Program-made: the position numbers and the translations under genes
Shown here: piece by piece, positions 9,350 through 18,538 of the stretch
Layout of the letters: each line of letters starts with the position of its first letter
How positions within the stretch are numbered: position 1 is the stretch's first letter
NCBI GenBank assembly: GCA_024643725.1
Contig: JAHEMJ010000007.1
Location: 1 to 64,000, forward strand
Direction of reading: 5' to 3'
Length of the DNA stretch: 64,000 nt
DNA from: Crocinitomicaceae bacterium
GTDB taxonomy: Bacteria; Bacteroidota; Bacteroidia; Flavobacteriales_D; Crocinitomicaceae
Notes under the pieces: generated by a model
Told to the model about the DNA's origin: nothing
Database searches by the model: none
Seen by the model: only the letters and a program-made list of their open reading frames with translations

Positions 9350-10415
9350 CGAAGCTGACAATTAGTTCGTCACTCGTTGGAAACGCTTGACATGTTAAAA
9401 TGTATCCTTGGTTTACTTCTTCATCGGTCAACGAGAAATTGGAACGCATTTTTGCAGATCCTTTCAATACTTTCGCTCGACAAGAACAGCAAACACCGCC
9501 ACGACAGGAGTACGGAGCATCTAAGCCATTTTTTTCTGCCAATTCGAGAACGCTATGCTGTTCACCTTTCATGACAAAGGATGCAGTTTCTCCGTCGATC
9601 ATTACTTTCACCTTGCTTTCTCCAGCAAAAGCAACGGTTTCAGCAGGGGCGCTTGATTCAATCGCTGTAAATAATTCCACGTGAATTTTGTCTTTTACCA
9701 CACCAAAAAATGACAAACAATCTTGCATTTCCTGAACGAGTCCACTTGGACCGCAGATGTAAAATGCATCCGCTTGCAATAAGCTTAAATTCGCTTTGAT
9801 TTTTTCGGTGAAACGATCTTTTGTGATTCTTCCGTATTCGAATCCATCTCGTTCTTCTTGACTTAAATAATGTGTGCAGTGTACATTTGATAAAGATGCT
9901 AGTTCAGCTTCGAATAGAATGGCATCCTTTTGTTTGCTTCCGTAAAACAAGTGCATTTGAGTGGCACTTGATAAATGTTTACCCATGGATAGAATTGGCG
10001 TTATCCCACTTCCTGCGGCAATGCACACGATGTTTTTTGCACTTGAAATTAATTTAAAATTCCCCTCGGGTTTGGAGATCCAAATGGGGAAGTCAGTTGT
10101 TTTTTGATCGTTTAGAAAGTTCGAAACAAGTCCGTTATCGATGCGTTTTACCGCCACCGCTAATGGTTCCGAAGGACCACTGCAAATGGAGTAGGAGCGA
10201 CGTTCTTTTTTCTCGTTGACAAGGACTTCCAAATTGATGTATTGTCCAGGAACAAATGCAAATTCCTTTTGAAGTTCTGCAGGAATTTGAAAGGAAACTT
10301 GAACGGAATCCGAATTCAAGTGCTTCAATTCTTGGATGGCAATCGCATGAAATCCACGGCTAACGTTTTCAGTTGCTGGTTTTTCACTTTTTTTAAATCG
10401 GTCAAATAATCCCAT
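9342..10415 (-). CDS. PaaE-like NAD(P)H:ferredoxin-type oxidoreductase, copy 2
   Basis: A 357-residue three-domain reductase. The FAD domain has RRSYSICSGP (RxYS), the NAD(P) domain has AAGSGITPILS, and the C-terminal plant-type 2Fe-2S domain has SCRGGVCCSCRAKVL plus a distal Cys in ILTCQAFP, giving C-x4-C-x2-C...C. These are the features of PaaE, which feeds electrons to the PaaABC epoxidase. It differs from copy 1 by an N-terminal extension (MGLFDRFKKSEKPATEN) and lies 5 nt after it. It may serve the same oxygenase or a different diiron enzyme. Confidence 0.8.
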   Translation of the reverse strand: MGLFDRFKKSEKPATENVSRGFHAIAIQELKHLNSDSVQVSFQIPAELQKEFAFVPGQYINLEVLVNEKKERRSYSICSGPSEPLAVAVKRIDNGLVSNFLNDQKTTDFPIWISKPEGNFKLISSAKNIVCIAAGSGITPILSMGKHLSSATQMHLFYGSKQKDAILFEAELASLSNVHCTHYLSQEERDGFEYGRITKDRFTEKIKANLSLLQADAFYICGPSGLVQEMQDCLSFFGVVKDKIHVELFTAIESSAPAETVAFAGESKVKVMIDGETASFVMKGEQHSVLELAEKNGLDAPYSCRGGVCCSCRAKVLKGSAKMRSNFSLTDEEVNQGYILTCQAFPTSDELIVSFDE

Positions 10416-10420
10416 AATGG

Positions 10421-11491
10421 TTAGTCGTCAAATGATACAAGCACCTCTTCACTCGTTGGATGTGCTTGACAAGTTAATATATACCCAGCTTCTACTTCTT
10501 CAGGGGTCAACGCATAATTTAAGTCCATGCTGACCGTCCCTTTTAACACTTTCGCTTTACATGTGCAGCAAACACCGCCTTTACATGCGTAAGGCACATC
10601 TGAACCGGCTTTGTAAGCCGCATCCAAAATAGTCATGCCGCTGGAATCTAACGGGAACTCGATGGCATCATCGTCCATAATCACGGTAACGATGGAAGAT
10701 ACATTTTCAAGCGTTTCTGTATTTTTCTTCGCGGCTTTTTTCGCTGCGCCAGAGTGGAATAATTCAAAGTGGATGCTTTTTTCCGGAAGCCCTTTTTGAA
10801 GCATGGCTGCTTTAACATCCAAAATCATTTGTTCTGGTCCACAAATAAATACATCGTCGATTCGCTCATTTTGCAAAAAGGCTTTGTGTAAATCCAAGCA
10901 TTTTTGTTCGTCAATTCTTCCTTTTTGAATGGTATTTCCTAGGTTTTCGCGCGAAAATAAGTGAACTAAACACAAGCGATTTAGGTACTCATTTTTTAAA
11001 TTTTCGAGCTCCTCGCGGAAAATGACTTCGGAGAATCCTTGATTGCCATAAAACATAGTCACATGACTTTTAGGCTCTTCGCGCAAAATGGATTTTAAAA
11101 TGGAAAAAATGGGAGTGACCCCACTACCAGCAGCAAAAAGCACGTACGATTTCTCGTTGTCTGGATGTGTTTCCAATTTGAAATTACCCATTGGATTCAT
11201 CACATCGAGCAGTTGTCCCTCTTTCAGTTCGTTAACTGCAAACGTCGAAAAAACACCGTTTTCAACTTGTTTAATGGCAACTCTCCATTCATGGTCTGTT
11301 GGAGCCGAGCAAAGGGAATAAGAACGTCGAACGTCTTCACCTTGCAGTATACTTCTTAAAGTAAGGTATTGCCCGGATTTAAAGTGAAAATCCGCTTTTA
11401 ATTCTTGAGGTATTTCAAAGCTAATTGAAACACAGTTTTTGGTCTCTTTGCGTATGTCTTTAATCTGAAGAGAATGAAATTTTGGCGTCAT
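10421..11491 (-). CDS. paaE: Phenylacetyl-CoA epoxidase reductase subunit (PaaE), copy 1
   Basis: A 356-residue reductase with FAD-binding RRSYSLCSAP, NAD(P)-binding AAGSGVTPIFS and a C-terminal 2Fe-2S domain (ACKGGVCCTCKAKVL ... ILTCQAHP). It lies divergent to paaABCD, 134 bp away, and is the best candidate for the subunit that passes NADPH electrons to the PaaA diiron centre. The gene heads a minus-strand operon with a second paaE-like gene and an SDR. A TAAATTTG -7 box stands ~25 nt upstream. Confidence 0.85.
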   Translation of the reverse strand: MTPKFHSLQIKDIRKETKNCVSISFEIPQELKADFHFKSGQYLTLRSILQGEDVRRSYSLCSAPTDHEWRVAIKQVENGVFSTFAVNELKEGQLLDVMNPMGNFKLETHPDNEKSYVLFAAGSGVTPIFSILKSILREEPKSHVTMFYGNQGFSEVIFREELENLKNEYLNRLCLVHLFSRENLGNTIQKGRIDEQKCLDLHKAFLQNERIDDVFICGPEQMILDVKAAMLQKGLPEKSIHFELFHSGAAKKAAKKNTETLENVSSIVTVIMDDDAIEFPLDSSGMTILDAAYKAGSDVPYACKGGVCCTCKAKVLKGTVSMDLNYALTPEEVEAGYILTCQAHPTSEEVLVSFDD

Positions 11492-11625
11492 TCAAGTTGA
11501 AATTTAAATTGAATTCAAATTTACATAATACTTGCGTAAATCATGGGTGTTTAAGGAACAATGTTTCTTGTTATTTGTTTCATTAAAAATCGATATTTAG
11601 TATATTTGTAAAAAGCCGCAGAAAC
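11492..11625. promoter_or_regulatory. Divergent promoter region between paaE and paaA
   Basis: This AT-rich stretch serves both directions. For paaA a TATATTTG box sits at 11601-11608 with TTTG at 11574-11577 (23 nt spacer), leaving ~17 nt to the start codon. For paaE the minus strand has TAAATTTG at 11523-11516. A 10-bp palindrome TTGAATTCAA lies at 11510-11519, touching the paaE -7 box, and could be an operator. No adjacent regulator of the PaaR/PaaX type is present. Confidence 0.6.
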
Positions 11626-12573
11626 ATGAAAACAATGGATTTACAAGAATTAGAAAAGCGCTTCCAGGAAAAAATCGACAAGGAAATTAAAATTGAACCA
11701 AACGACTGGATGCCGGACGAATACCGTAAAACATTAATTCGCCAGATATCACAACATGCCCATTCAGAGATTGTTGGGATGTTGCCGGAAGGAAATTGGA
11801 TTACTCGCGCACCAAACTTGCGTCGCAAAGCGGTGTTGCTTGCGAAAGTACAAGATGAAGCTGGACACGGACTATACCTGTACAGTTCAGTGGAAACATT
11901 AGGTGCTGACCGCGAGGCAACAATCGATGATTTGCATTCTGGTAAAGCGAAGTACTCTTCTATCTTTAATTATCCTGCAGTGACTTGGGCTGACATCGGT
12001 ACCATCGGATGGTTGGTTGATGGTGCGGCCATTATGAATCAAGTTGCTTTGTGTCGCTGTTCTTATGGACCATATGCAAGGGGAATGGTAAAGATTTGTA
12101 AAGAAGAATCATTCCACCAACGTCAAGGATATGAGAGTTTAGTTACTTTATGTAATGGAACGCCTGAGCAGAAAGCGATGGCGCAAGATGCGATGAATCG
12201 TTTTTGGTGGCCAGCATTGATGATGTTTGGTCCAAGTGACGATGAATCACCGAATTCAGCGCAATCCATGAAATGGAAAATTAAACGTTTTTCGAACGAT
12301 GAATTACGTCAAAGTTTTGTCGATGCGACTGTCCCGCAAGCAGAAATTTTGGGATTAACAATACCTGATCCAAATTTAAAGTGGAATGAAGCTACTGGTC
12401 ATTATGATTTTAGTCCAATCAATTGGGATGAATTCTGGCAGGTGGTGAACGGAAACGGTCCTTGTAATAAAGAGCGCATCGAAGCAAGAAAAAAAGCAAA
12501 AGAAAATGGCATGTGGGTGCGTGAAGCGGCAACAGCATATGCAGCGAAACGATCCATGAAAAAAACAGCATAA
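11626..12573 (+). CDS. paaA: 1,2-phenylacetyl-CoA epoxidase subunit PaaA (catalytic diiron)
   Basis: A 315-residue ferritin-like oxygenase subunit. It converts phenylacetyl-CoA to the ring 1,2-epoxide with O2 and electrons from PaaE. Two carboxylate/histidine ligand motifs are visible, DEAGH near residue 79 and EESFH near 162. [11 protein letters not shown] and the C-terminal [14 protein letters not shown] fit PaaA well, and the length is normal. ATG 11626 follows the -7 box by 17 nt; an in-frame ATG 9 nt later is also possible. First gene of paaABCD. Confidence 0.97.
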   Translation: MKTMDLQELEKRFQEKIDKEIKIEPNDWMPDEYRKTLIRQISQHAHSEIVGMLPEGNWITRAPNLRRKAVLLAKVQDEAGHGLYLYSSVETLGADREATIDDLHSGKAKYSSIFNYPAVTWADIGTIGWLVDGAAIMNQVALCRCSYGPYARGMVKICKEESFHQRQGYESLVTLCNGTPEQKAMAQDAMNRFWWPALMMFGPSDDESPNSAQSMKWKIKRFSNDELRQSFVDATVPQAEILGLTIPDPNLKWNEATGHYDFSPINWDEFWQVVNGNGPCNKERIEARKKAKENGMWVREAATAYAAKRSMKKTA

Positions 12574-12591
12574 CAATCAATTTTTATCACT

Positions 12592-12879
12592 ATGTCAAAC
12601 AAAGAATGGCCTCTTTGGGAGGTTTTTATCCGCAGCAAACAAGGATTGAATCACAAACATGTTGGTAGTTTAAGAGCTGCCGATGCAACGCTTGCTTTAG
12701 AAAATGCACGAGACGTGTACACACGTAGATCAGAAGGAATTAGTATCTGGGTGGTTGAATCGAATTACATTCATGCATCTGATCCATCTGATGCAGATTC
12801 GTTTTTTGAACCATCTGACACGAAAGTATACCGTCACCCAACTTTTTACGAAGTGCCTGATGGCGTAAAACATATGTAA
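12592..12879 (+). CDS. paaB: Phenylacetyl-CoA epoxidase subunit PaaB
   Basis: A 95-residue protein of normal PaaB length. WPLWEVFIRSKQGLNHKHVGS is the classic PaaB opening, followed by HADATLALENARDVYTRR-type and IWVVESNYIHASDP segments. PaaB bridges the PaaAC heterodimers in the epoxidase complex and is not catalytic. It lies 18 nt after paaA and 1 nt before paaC. Confidence 0.96.
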   Translation: MSNKEWPLWEVFIRSKQGLNHKHVGSLRAADATLALENARDVYTRRSEGISIWVVESNYIHASDPSDADSFFEPSDTKVYRHPTFYEVPDGVKHM

Positions 12880-12880
12880 G

Positions 12881-13636
12881 ATGAAAAATGAAGCACTTTA
12901 CAACTATGTCCTTCACATGGGGGATGATAGTCTTGTTTTAGGTCAACGATTAGGTGAATGGTGTGGACATGGTCCAATTTTGGAAGAAGATATCGCCATG
13001 ACGAATATTTCGTTGGACTTAATCGGACAAGCGATGAGTTTGTTGGATTACGCTGCTGAAATCGAACGACAAGGAAAGGACCACGATGCTTTGGCGTATT
13101 TGCGCTTTGAGAACCAATATCGAAATGTGTTGTTAGTGGAGCAACCAAATGGCGACTTTGCTGACACCATGATGCGTCAATTCTTATTCGATGCGTTCAG
13201 AAAACCGTTGTATGAAAAGTTGACAGCATCCAGTGACGCTCAGATTGCTGCAATTGCAGAAAAGTCCCTGAAAGAAACACGTTATCATTTAAAACATACA
13301 TCCGAATGGATCATTCGCTTGGGCGATGGCACAGATGAATCCCATGATCGCGCACAGAAAGCGTTAGACAATTTATGGCGTTATACCAATGAGTTGTTCT
13401 ATGAAACGGAAGAAGCGAAGTCATTAGTAATGGCAGGAATTGTACCCCCAATGAGTGAAATTAAAATTCTTTGGAAGCAAACCGTTGAAGCAGTCTTCAC
13501 GGAAGCAACATTGGTCATCCCAACAAATAATTGGCAATTTGAAGGCGGTAGAAGAGGCGTTCACTCAGAGCATTTAGGTTATTTATTGGCTGAATTGCAG
13601 TACATGCAACGCGCTTATCCAAACATGAAATGGTAA
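12881..13636 (+). CDS. paaC: Phenylacetyl-CoA epoxidase subunit PaaC
   Basis: A 251-residue ferritin-like structural subunit that pairs with PaaA. Landmarks are YVLHMGDDSLVLGQRLGEWCGHGP at the N-terminus (read in parts: LGQRLGEWCGHGP), LLVEQPNGDFADTMMRQF and a C-terminal GGRRGVHSEHLGYLLAELQ. PaaC has lost the functional diiron site that PaaA keeps. Its stop codon overlaps the paaD start by 7 bp (ATGGTAA), which implies coupled translation. Confidence 0.96.
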   Translation: MKNEALYNYVLHMGDDSLVLGQRLGEWCGHGPILEEDIAMTNISLDLIGQAMSLLDYAAEIERQGKDHDALAYLRFENQYRNVLLVEQPNGDFADTMMRQFLFDAFRKPLYEKLTASSDAQIAAIAEKSLKETRYHLKHTSEWIIRLGDGTDESHDRAQKALDNLWRYTNELFYETEEAKSLVMAGIVPPMSEIKILWKQTVEAVFTEATLVIPTNNWQFEGGRRGVHSEHLGYLLAELQYMQRAYPNMKW

Positions 13637-14115
13637 CAAAGGACACCATTCTTTCATGGTTGGAGGAAGTGTGTGACCCGGAAATTCCTGTTTTGTCTCT
13701 TTCTGATTTAGGTGTTCTTCGAGGGGTCTCTTACCTGAACGATGAATGGGTGATCACCATTACACCAACGTATAGCGGATGTCCGGCCATGAAAACGATG
13801 GAGGATGACGTCCTTGCGAAATTGAAGGAACACGGCATTTCAAATGTTCGCGTAGAACTCGTTTTATCTCCAGCTTGGACAACCGATTGGCTTTCAGAAG
13901 AAGGACGTCGAAAATTAAAAGCCTTTGGCATCGCTCCCCCTGAAGATGAGGTGGATAAAAGCGTGCTTTTTGCCGCGCCAACTATTGTTCCTTGTCCTAA
14001 ATGTGGATCACGCGAAACAAAAATGGTTAGTCAATTTGGAAGCACAGCCTGTAAAGCGCATTACCAATGCCTCTCTTGTTTAGAGCCTTACGATTATTTT
14101 AAATGCCTGAAATAA
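13630..14115 (+). CDS. paaD: Phenylacetate pathway maturation factor PaaD (MIP18/DUF59 fold)
   Basis: A 161-residue protein. The N-terminal MIP18/DUF59 domain carries EEVCDPEIPVLSLSDLGVLR, with the conserved DPEIP. The C-terminal zinc ribbon has CPKCGS and CKAHYQCLSCLEPYDYFKC, with paired cysteines. PaaD is thought to help assemble the metal or Fe-S centres of the epoxidase system. The last codons form the left arm of an intrinsic terminator, so paaABCD ends here; no paaG, paaJ, paaZ or paaK genes lie in the window. Confidence 0.95.
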   Translation: MVTKDTILSWLEEVCDPEIPVLSLSDLGVLRGVSYLNDEWVITITPTYSGCPAMKTMEDDVLAKLKEHGISNVRVELVLSPAWTTDWLSEEGRRKLKAFGIAPPEDEVDKSVLFAAPTIVPCPKCGSRETKMVSQFGSTACKAHYQCLSCLEPYDYFKCLK

Positions 14116-14131
14116 CTCAGGCATTTTTTTT
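14101..14131 (+). terminator. Intrinsic terminator of paaABCD
   Basis: AAATGCCTGA pairs with TCAGGCATTT (10 bp) around loop AATAAC, followed by a run of eight T. The paaD stop codon TAA sits in the loop and the left arm is coding. Confidence 0.9.
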
Positions 14132-14143
14132 ATTTTACTACTA

Positions 14144-14182
14144 TGTATTGCATAATACAAAGTAAAACATATATCTTTGTAT
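14144..14182 (+). promoter_or_regulatory. padR-pspC promoter with inverted-repeat operator
   Basis: The -7 box TATCTTTG lies at 14172-14179 and TTG at 14148-14150 (21 nt spacer). ATACAAAG (14155-14162) and CTTTGTAT (14175-14182) form a perfect 8-bp inverted repeat that covers the -7 box. TGTATT-N4-AATACA (14144-14159) overlaps its left arm. The layout fits autorepression by the PadR protein encoded 14 nt downstream; that link is inference. Confidence 0.55.
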
Positions 14183-14195
14183 AAAATATTTCCAA

Positions 14196-14522
14196 ATGAA
14201 CGTTGAAAATACACAGTCACAAATGCGCAAAGGCATACTCGAGTATTGCATATTGAGCATTTTGGACAAAAAAGAAGCGTATCCTTCCGAAATCTTGGAA
14301 AGACTGGACTTAGCTCAATTGAAAGTAGTAGAGGGAACGATATATCCCTTGTTGACGCGCTTGAAAAACATGAAATTATTGGAATACCGTTGGGCGGAAT
14401 CAACTTCTGGTCCACCAAGAAAATATTATACCATTACGGCGGAAGGTAAAGCATTTTTAAGCGAGTTAGAACGCACTTGGACGGAACTGCAACAAGCGGT
14501 GAGTCACATTACAACTTTATAA
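14196..14522 (+). CDS. PadR-family transcriptional regulator
   Basis: A 108-residue winged-helix regulator. The N-terminal LEYCILSILDKKEAYPSEIL, the KVVEGTIYPLLTRLK recognition region and the GPPRKYYTITAEG wing are typical of PadR. Short PadR proteins of this size (subfamily 2) bind as dimers and sense small ligands. It lies 10 nt before a PspC-domain gene; PadR-PspC pairs are common in Bacteroidota and often respond to envelope stress or membrane-active drugs. The operator-like repeat upstream suggests autoregulation. Confidence 0.93.
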   Translation: MNVENTQSQMRKGILEYCILSILDKKEAYPSEILERLDLAQLKVVEGTIYPLLTRLKNMKLLEYRWAESTSGPPRKYYTITAEGKAFLSELERTWTELQQAVSHITTL

Positions 14523-14532
14523 AACACAGATT

Positions 14533-16047
14533 ATGAACAAAACAGTTTCCATTCATTTACAAGGTGTTCCTTTTATTTTTGAGGAGCAAGCGTATGATCG
14601 TTTGAATGCCTATTTGCAACGGTTAAAGCAAGTTCTTCAAAAAGAAGAGGGGAGTGATGAGATTCTACAGGACATCGAATTACGCATGGTTGAATTAATT
14701 CAGCAGCAATTAACTCCTTTTAAACAAGTGGTTGAGCTTGCCGTAATTGAGCAAATCATCGAGAAATTGGGTCAGCCGGAGGATTTCTCTGATGACACTT
14801 CGTCCACAACTGAATCCACTTCCGTATTGCACGATGATTCGGTGGAAAAACGTTTGTTTAGAGATGGAGATCGCGCGATGATTGGTGGTGTTTGCGCTGG
14901 TGTGGCGGCCTATTTCAATGTGGATGTTGTCATTATTCGTGCCATTTACATTTTTACATTTTTAACATTTGGCATCGGATTTCTACTTTACATCGTGCTT
15001 TGGGCGATCATTCCACTGGCAAAAACAAGTAGCGACAAACTACGAATGAAGGGTCAACACGTAACCATTGAAAACATGAAGTCCGAGTTAGAAGATGCCG
15101 CCAGCCGCATCAAAAAAGGAGCGAAGGAATTCAAGGTGAATTCGGGCATTCAGTCAACCGTTGGCGGCGTTTTGCGTATTATTTCTGTGATCATAGGGAT
15201 TTGGGCCTTACTCTTTGGTACTGGAATTTTCGTTTGTGCCATCATCTTTTTCTTTGTCAATCCCGACATCATTCCTGCGCAAATCAACGGACGTTTTATG
15301 TCCTTCCAGGATTTCGGTGGATTATTGTTTGAATCTGCGGCGCATGAATCTTATTTCTACATGGGAATTGGTTTAATTTCAATCGCCCTAGTGGCTCAAT
15401 GTTATTTGTTTGGCATTCGACTTATTACGCAATTCAAAGCAACCTATTTAAAATTATTGACCGGCATTTTTGCTGTTATACTGGTAATTGGAGTGGTTCT
15501 GGTTTCCTTTGGTGGCGTTCAAATTGGACGATCCATGGCAATATATGGTGAAGTAGAAAAAGAAATTGCCGTTATTCCAGGGAAGGAGTTGTTGTTGGAA
15601 ACCAAATCCATTGAAAGACAATTGATCAATGGATTCAAAGTAAAAAGTAATGGTGATGAAGGGGTGGTCACCATCAAAAATGGACGTGTTTACCTTCATG
15701 GAATTGAATTGGTGTATACACAGTCAAGTGATTCCCTGTTCCACATTAAACAGGTCAATGATGCACAAGGACGGACCCATGAATCAGCCTTGAAAAAAGC
15801 GCGCAACATTCGTTGTAACTTTACTTTTGTAGATCAACACATGTTGATAGAGACGATGTATTCTTTCCCAACAACAGACAAGTTTCGCGATCAAAACGTG
15901 CGATTTATGATTGCCGTTCCGGCAGGTGGAAAGATTGTTTATGACAAGCAACAAGTGTATCCAAGAATCAAGGAAGAAAGTGATTATACGGAGGAAACCT
16001 ATCAGCATGGATATATTTCCAATGATGGGAACTATTCCAATTGGTAA
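14533..16047 (+). CDS. PspC-domain membrane protein
   Basis: A 504-residue protein. The N-terminal ~100 residues are cytoplasmic and acidic. The PspC domain (~residues 115-165) has RLFRDGDRAMIGGVCAGVAA followed by two hydrophobic helices. Three more membrane segments follow (~220-335), and the C-terminal ~170 residues look like a soluble adhesin-type beta domain with MVTIKNGRVYL-like strands. PspC proteins sense envelope stress. The partner PadR gene upstream probably controls it. It ends 1 nt from the convergent DUF5916 gene with no terminator between them. Confidence 0.88.
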   Translation: MNKTVSIHLQGVPFIFEEQAYDRLNAYLQRLKQVLQKEEGSDEILQDIELRMVELIQQQLTPFKQVVELAVIEQIIEKLGQPEDFSDDTSSTTESTSVLHDDSVEKRLFRDGDRAMIGGVCAGVAAYFNVDVVIIRAIYIFTFLTFGIGFLLYIVLWAIIPLAKTSSDKLRMKGQHVTIENMKSELEDAASRIKKGAKEFKVNSGIQSTVGGVLRIISVIIGIWALLFGTGIFVCAIIFFFVNPDIIPAQINGRFMSFQDFGGLLFESAAHESYFYMGIGLISIALVAQCYLFGIRLITQFKATYLKLLTGIFAVILVIGVVLVSFGGVQIGRSMAIYGEVEKEIAVIPGKELLLETKSIERQLINGFKVKSNGDEGVVTIKNGRVYLHGIELVYTQSSDSLFHIKQVNDAQGRTHESALKKARNIRCNFTFVDQHMLIETMYSFPTTDKFRDQNVRFMIAVPAGGKIVYDKQQVYPRIKEESDYTEETYQHGYISNDGNYSNW

Positions 16048-16048
16048 G

Positions 16049-18514
16049 CTACAGTTTTAATTTGCTGATCATTCTACCCGCATCCAACCAATAGATTAAT
16101 TTGAAGGACAAACTATTAACAGGACCGTTGGCTAATGTGTTTTGTAAATTAGACCAATAGTTTTCTTGTACCTGTTTATCTGAACTGAAGATGGAATTTT
16201 TCCAAACGATGTTAAATTCACTACTTGGTTGGAATACCCAACGGTATTGGAAGTCGATTGTGAATGCATTGAAATTGATGTTATAGGCGGATGCACCTTG
16301 ACTGTTTAATCCAGCATAAGAGCTAACAGGGTCTATTAATCCTTGTTCGTTTAATTGTCCAAAATAATGGTAATTTATGGTTGAACGGTAATGTCTTAAA
16401 CGGAAGGTAATTCCCATGCGGTTGGTGAGAATGTAATCCAAGGAAACAAATTGCGTGGTATTGATGCGATCACGGTTCCCAAAAATAATTCCTGAAGGTA
16501 AGTTCACCGGCTCATCAAATGGCACAGCATATCCTTCACTGTTTTGCTCAAAGTCTTGTCCCCAATTATAAGTCATGAAAATAAAATCGGTAAATCGAAT
16601 GCGCGGACTAAAGTAATAACCATATTCTTTCCAATTCCCACGTTGAACAATGTTGTAATTTAAACCGGCGTCCAAGGCTATACGTTTCTGATAGTTGGAA
16701 GATACCCACCAACTGAAATTATACGTTTTTGGACGAAGAAAATAAGCACCCCAAATCCTGGGTTCAAAATAGTCGTAATTTTTAGTCAGGGTGTTGTTGT
16801 TTCCAAATCCAGTAGCATTAAAGGACTTTGATACCAACACGAATCCTAAATTGGAATATGTTCCAACATAGTTATTTGGAGCGTATAAACGCATGCTGGA
16901 AACGGAGCCGTTCACAATGATTTTCGTTAATTGCTTCGATTTTGGCTTGAAATTGCGGTAAGCACCCGATGCTTCGATAATGCGTTTATTGTTGTTGTAA
17001 TTGAATCCGAGGTCATTTGGGTCGTACTTATCCGATTCTTCTAAATACCCAACACCGTAAATCCATGTCCCGCGTTGCTTGCGCAAGTTTAAATTGTAAT
17101 TATATCCAACGTTCGAAGTCAGTCCCCTTTGCACCGAAACAGTTGTCTTTCCGTTGATATTGAACTTGTTGTTTTTTGTGTTTGCGTTAAAATTTAATCC
17201 ACTCACATTGGCATCGTAGAATTCACCGGATCGAAGAACACTTGTATTCGTAAATGTGACGGAACTATTGTTTTTCAAGTTTTGATCTAATACGAAAACA
17301 TTGTAATTCGTGAGCGGTGAAATCATGACTTGTCTTTCCATACCACTATCGTAATTGACTGCAGTTCCGTATTGCGGTGCATTCACAGCGTTAAAGACTC
17401 CAATTCCCAGTCCATTTTTCATGCGTCCAGAGAATTTTGTGGCATTATATAATTTGGATGCAAGCGGGACATTTTTCAAATATTCATCCGGATTCAACAT
17501 CGTTGTAATCACTTTTCTCGGTGCTTGGATACCAATGCGTCGACTGTAAAAGAGTCCGGCCTTGTTAAAAAGTTCCGTTCCCTCTGTAAAAAACTGTCTA
17601 TTTTCGTTGAATTGCACTTCAAATGGACTCAAATTCAAGACTTGTTGATCAAAAACAACTTGACCAAAATCAGGCACTAAAGTCACATCCAGCGTGAATG
17701 CTTCGTTCACACCATATTTAATGTCCATTCCGCCATTAAACGAACGTGTCCACCCGAAGGTACCATCGACTTTCGGTATGCGATCGAGGTAAGATGAAAT
17801 ATAGGGCATTAGCGCTAGTCTTAAAGGCGGTTGAATGCCGGAAATTCCAACAACATCGCCATTTTCAATTAAGAAGTTTTCTAAATCTGGATTAACCTTT
17901 ACCCAAGTGGATTCCTCGCGGTATCGGGAAATGTCACGTGAGAAATTGACGCCCCAACTTTGAATGTCCTTCTTGGGAAAGCGAATGGCGCTGTATGGGA
18001 TGCGTATTTCGACTATCCATGAGTTCTCCGTTATGGAAACGGCGCTGTACCAAGCCAAGTTTAATTCACCAATGTAATTGCTTCCCGTGATTTTCGCGTC
18101 AATTTGAACACCTCGACTGGTGACTCCAAAGTAAAATCCATTTTGATCGTCATTGTAAGTGTCCAAATACACTTGAAAAACATCCAAATTTGGATTGTAA
18201 TCGTCGCGAAGCGAGAGGACATTTGAAATGGAATCGGGATCATCGTAGCAAATGGCGCTGATGTACAAGGCATCATCGTTATACACCATTCGAACTTCGG
18301 TTTTTTTTCTGGCTGGATTTCCTGGATACGGTTTTAATTGGGTGAAAGAATGAACTGCGGATGCAGTTTGCCATGCTTTTTCTTTCAATTGTCCATCTAC
18401 GTGCATTTCTTCTTCAATTCGAAGCGCCTCTATTTTTGCCTTGGATTCAGTAGACTGCTGTCCAAAGATCGATAGAAAAGGAATCAAAGTGAAAAGGAAA
18501 AAGCGAAGTTTCAT
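16049..18514 (-). CDS. DUF5916 outer-membrane protein with N-terminal CBM9-like domain
   Basis: About 821 residues. The signal peptide ends STFGQ-like (FLSIFGQQ). The next ~190 residues match the CBM9/DOMON-like fold (MHVDGQLKEKAWQTA, DDALYISAICYDDP, WIVEIRIPYSAIRF). The rest is a long DUF5916 region predicted to be an outer-membrane barrel (SWGVNFSRDISRYREESTW, PDFGQVVFDQQVLNLSPFE). The function is unknown; a role in handling complex organic ligands has been suggested from the CBM9-like domain. ATG 18514 is preferred over a TTG three codons upstream, because the -7 box TATTTTTG covers that TTG. Confidence 0.85.
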   Translation of the reverse strand: MKLRFFLFTLIPFLSIFGQQSTESKAKIEALRIEEEMHVDGQLKEKAWQTASAVHSFTQLKPYPGNPARKKTEVRMVYNDDALYISAICYDDPDSISNVLSLRDDYNPNLDVFQVYLDTYNDDQNGFYFGVTSRGVQIDAKITGSNYIGELNLAWYSAVSITENSWIVEIRIPYSAIRFPKKDIQSWGVNFSRDISRYREESTWVKVNPDLENFLIENGDVVGISGIQPPLRLALMPYISSYLDRIPKVDGTFGWTRSFNGGMDIKYGVNEAFTLDVTLVPDFGQVVFDQQVLNLSPFEVQFNENRQFFTEGTELFNKAGLFYSRRIGIQAPRKVITTMLNPDEYLKNVPLASKLYNATKFSGRMKNGLGIGVFNAVNAPQYGTAVNYDSGMERQVMISPLTNYNVFVLDQNLKNNSSVTFTNTSVLRSGEFYDANVSGLNFNANTKNNKFNINGKTTVSVQRGLTSNVGYNYNLNLRKQRGTWIYGVGYLEESDKYDPNDLGFNYNNNKRIIEASGAYRNFKPKSKQLTKIIVNGSVSSMRLYAPNNYVGTYSNLGFVLVSKSFNATGFGNNNTLTKNYDYFEPRIWGAYFLRPKTYNFSWWVSSNYQKRIALDAGLNYNIVQRGNWKEYGYYFSPRIRFTDFIFMTYNWGQDFEQNSEGYAVPFDEPVNLPSGIIFGNRDRINTTQFVSLDYILTNRMGITFRLRHYRSTINYHYFGQLNEQGLIDPVSSYAGLNSQGASAYNINFNAFTIDFQYRWVFQPSSEFNIVWKNSIFSSDKQVQENYWSNLQNTLANGPVNSLSFKLIYWLDAGRMISKLKL

Positions 18515-18520
18515 GCGCTG

Positions 18521-18528
18521 CAAAAATA
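18521..18528 (-). promoter_or_regulatory. -7 box six nt before the DUF5916 start codon
   Basis: Minus-strand TATTTTTG matches TAnnTTTG exactly and ends 6 nt before ATG 18514. Transcription would begin at or next to the start codon. No clear -33 element was found. Confidence 0.45.
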
Positions 18529-18538
18529 CAGCAATTTT

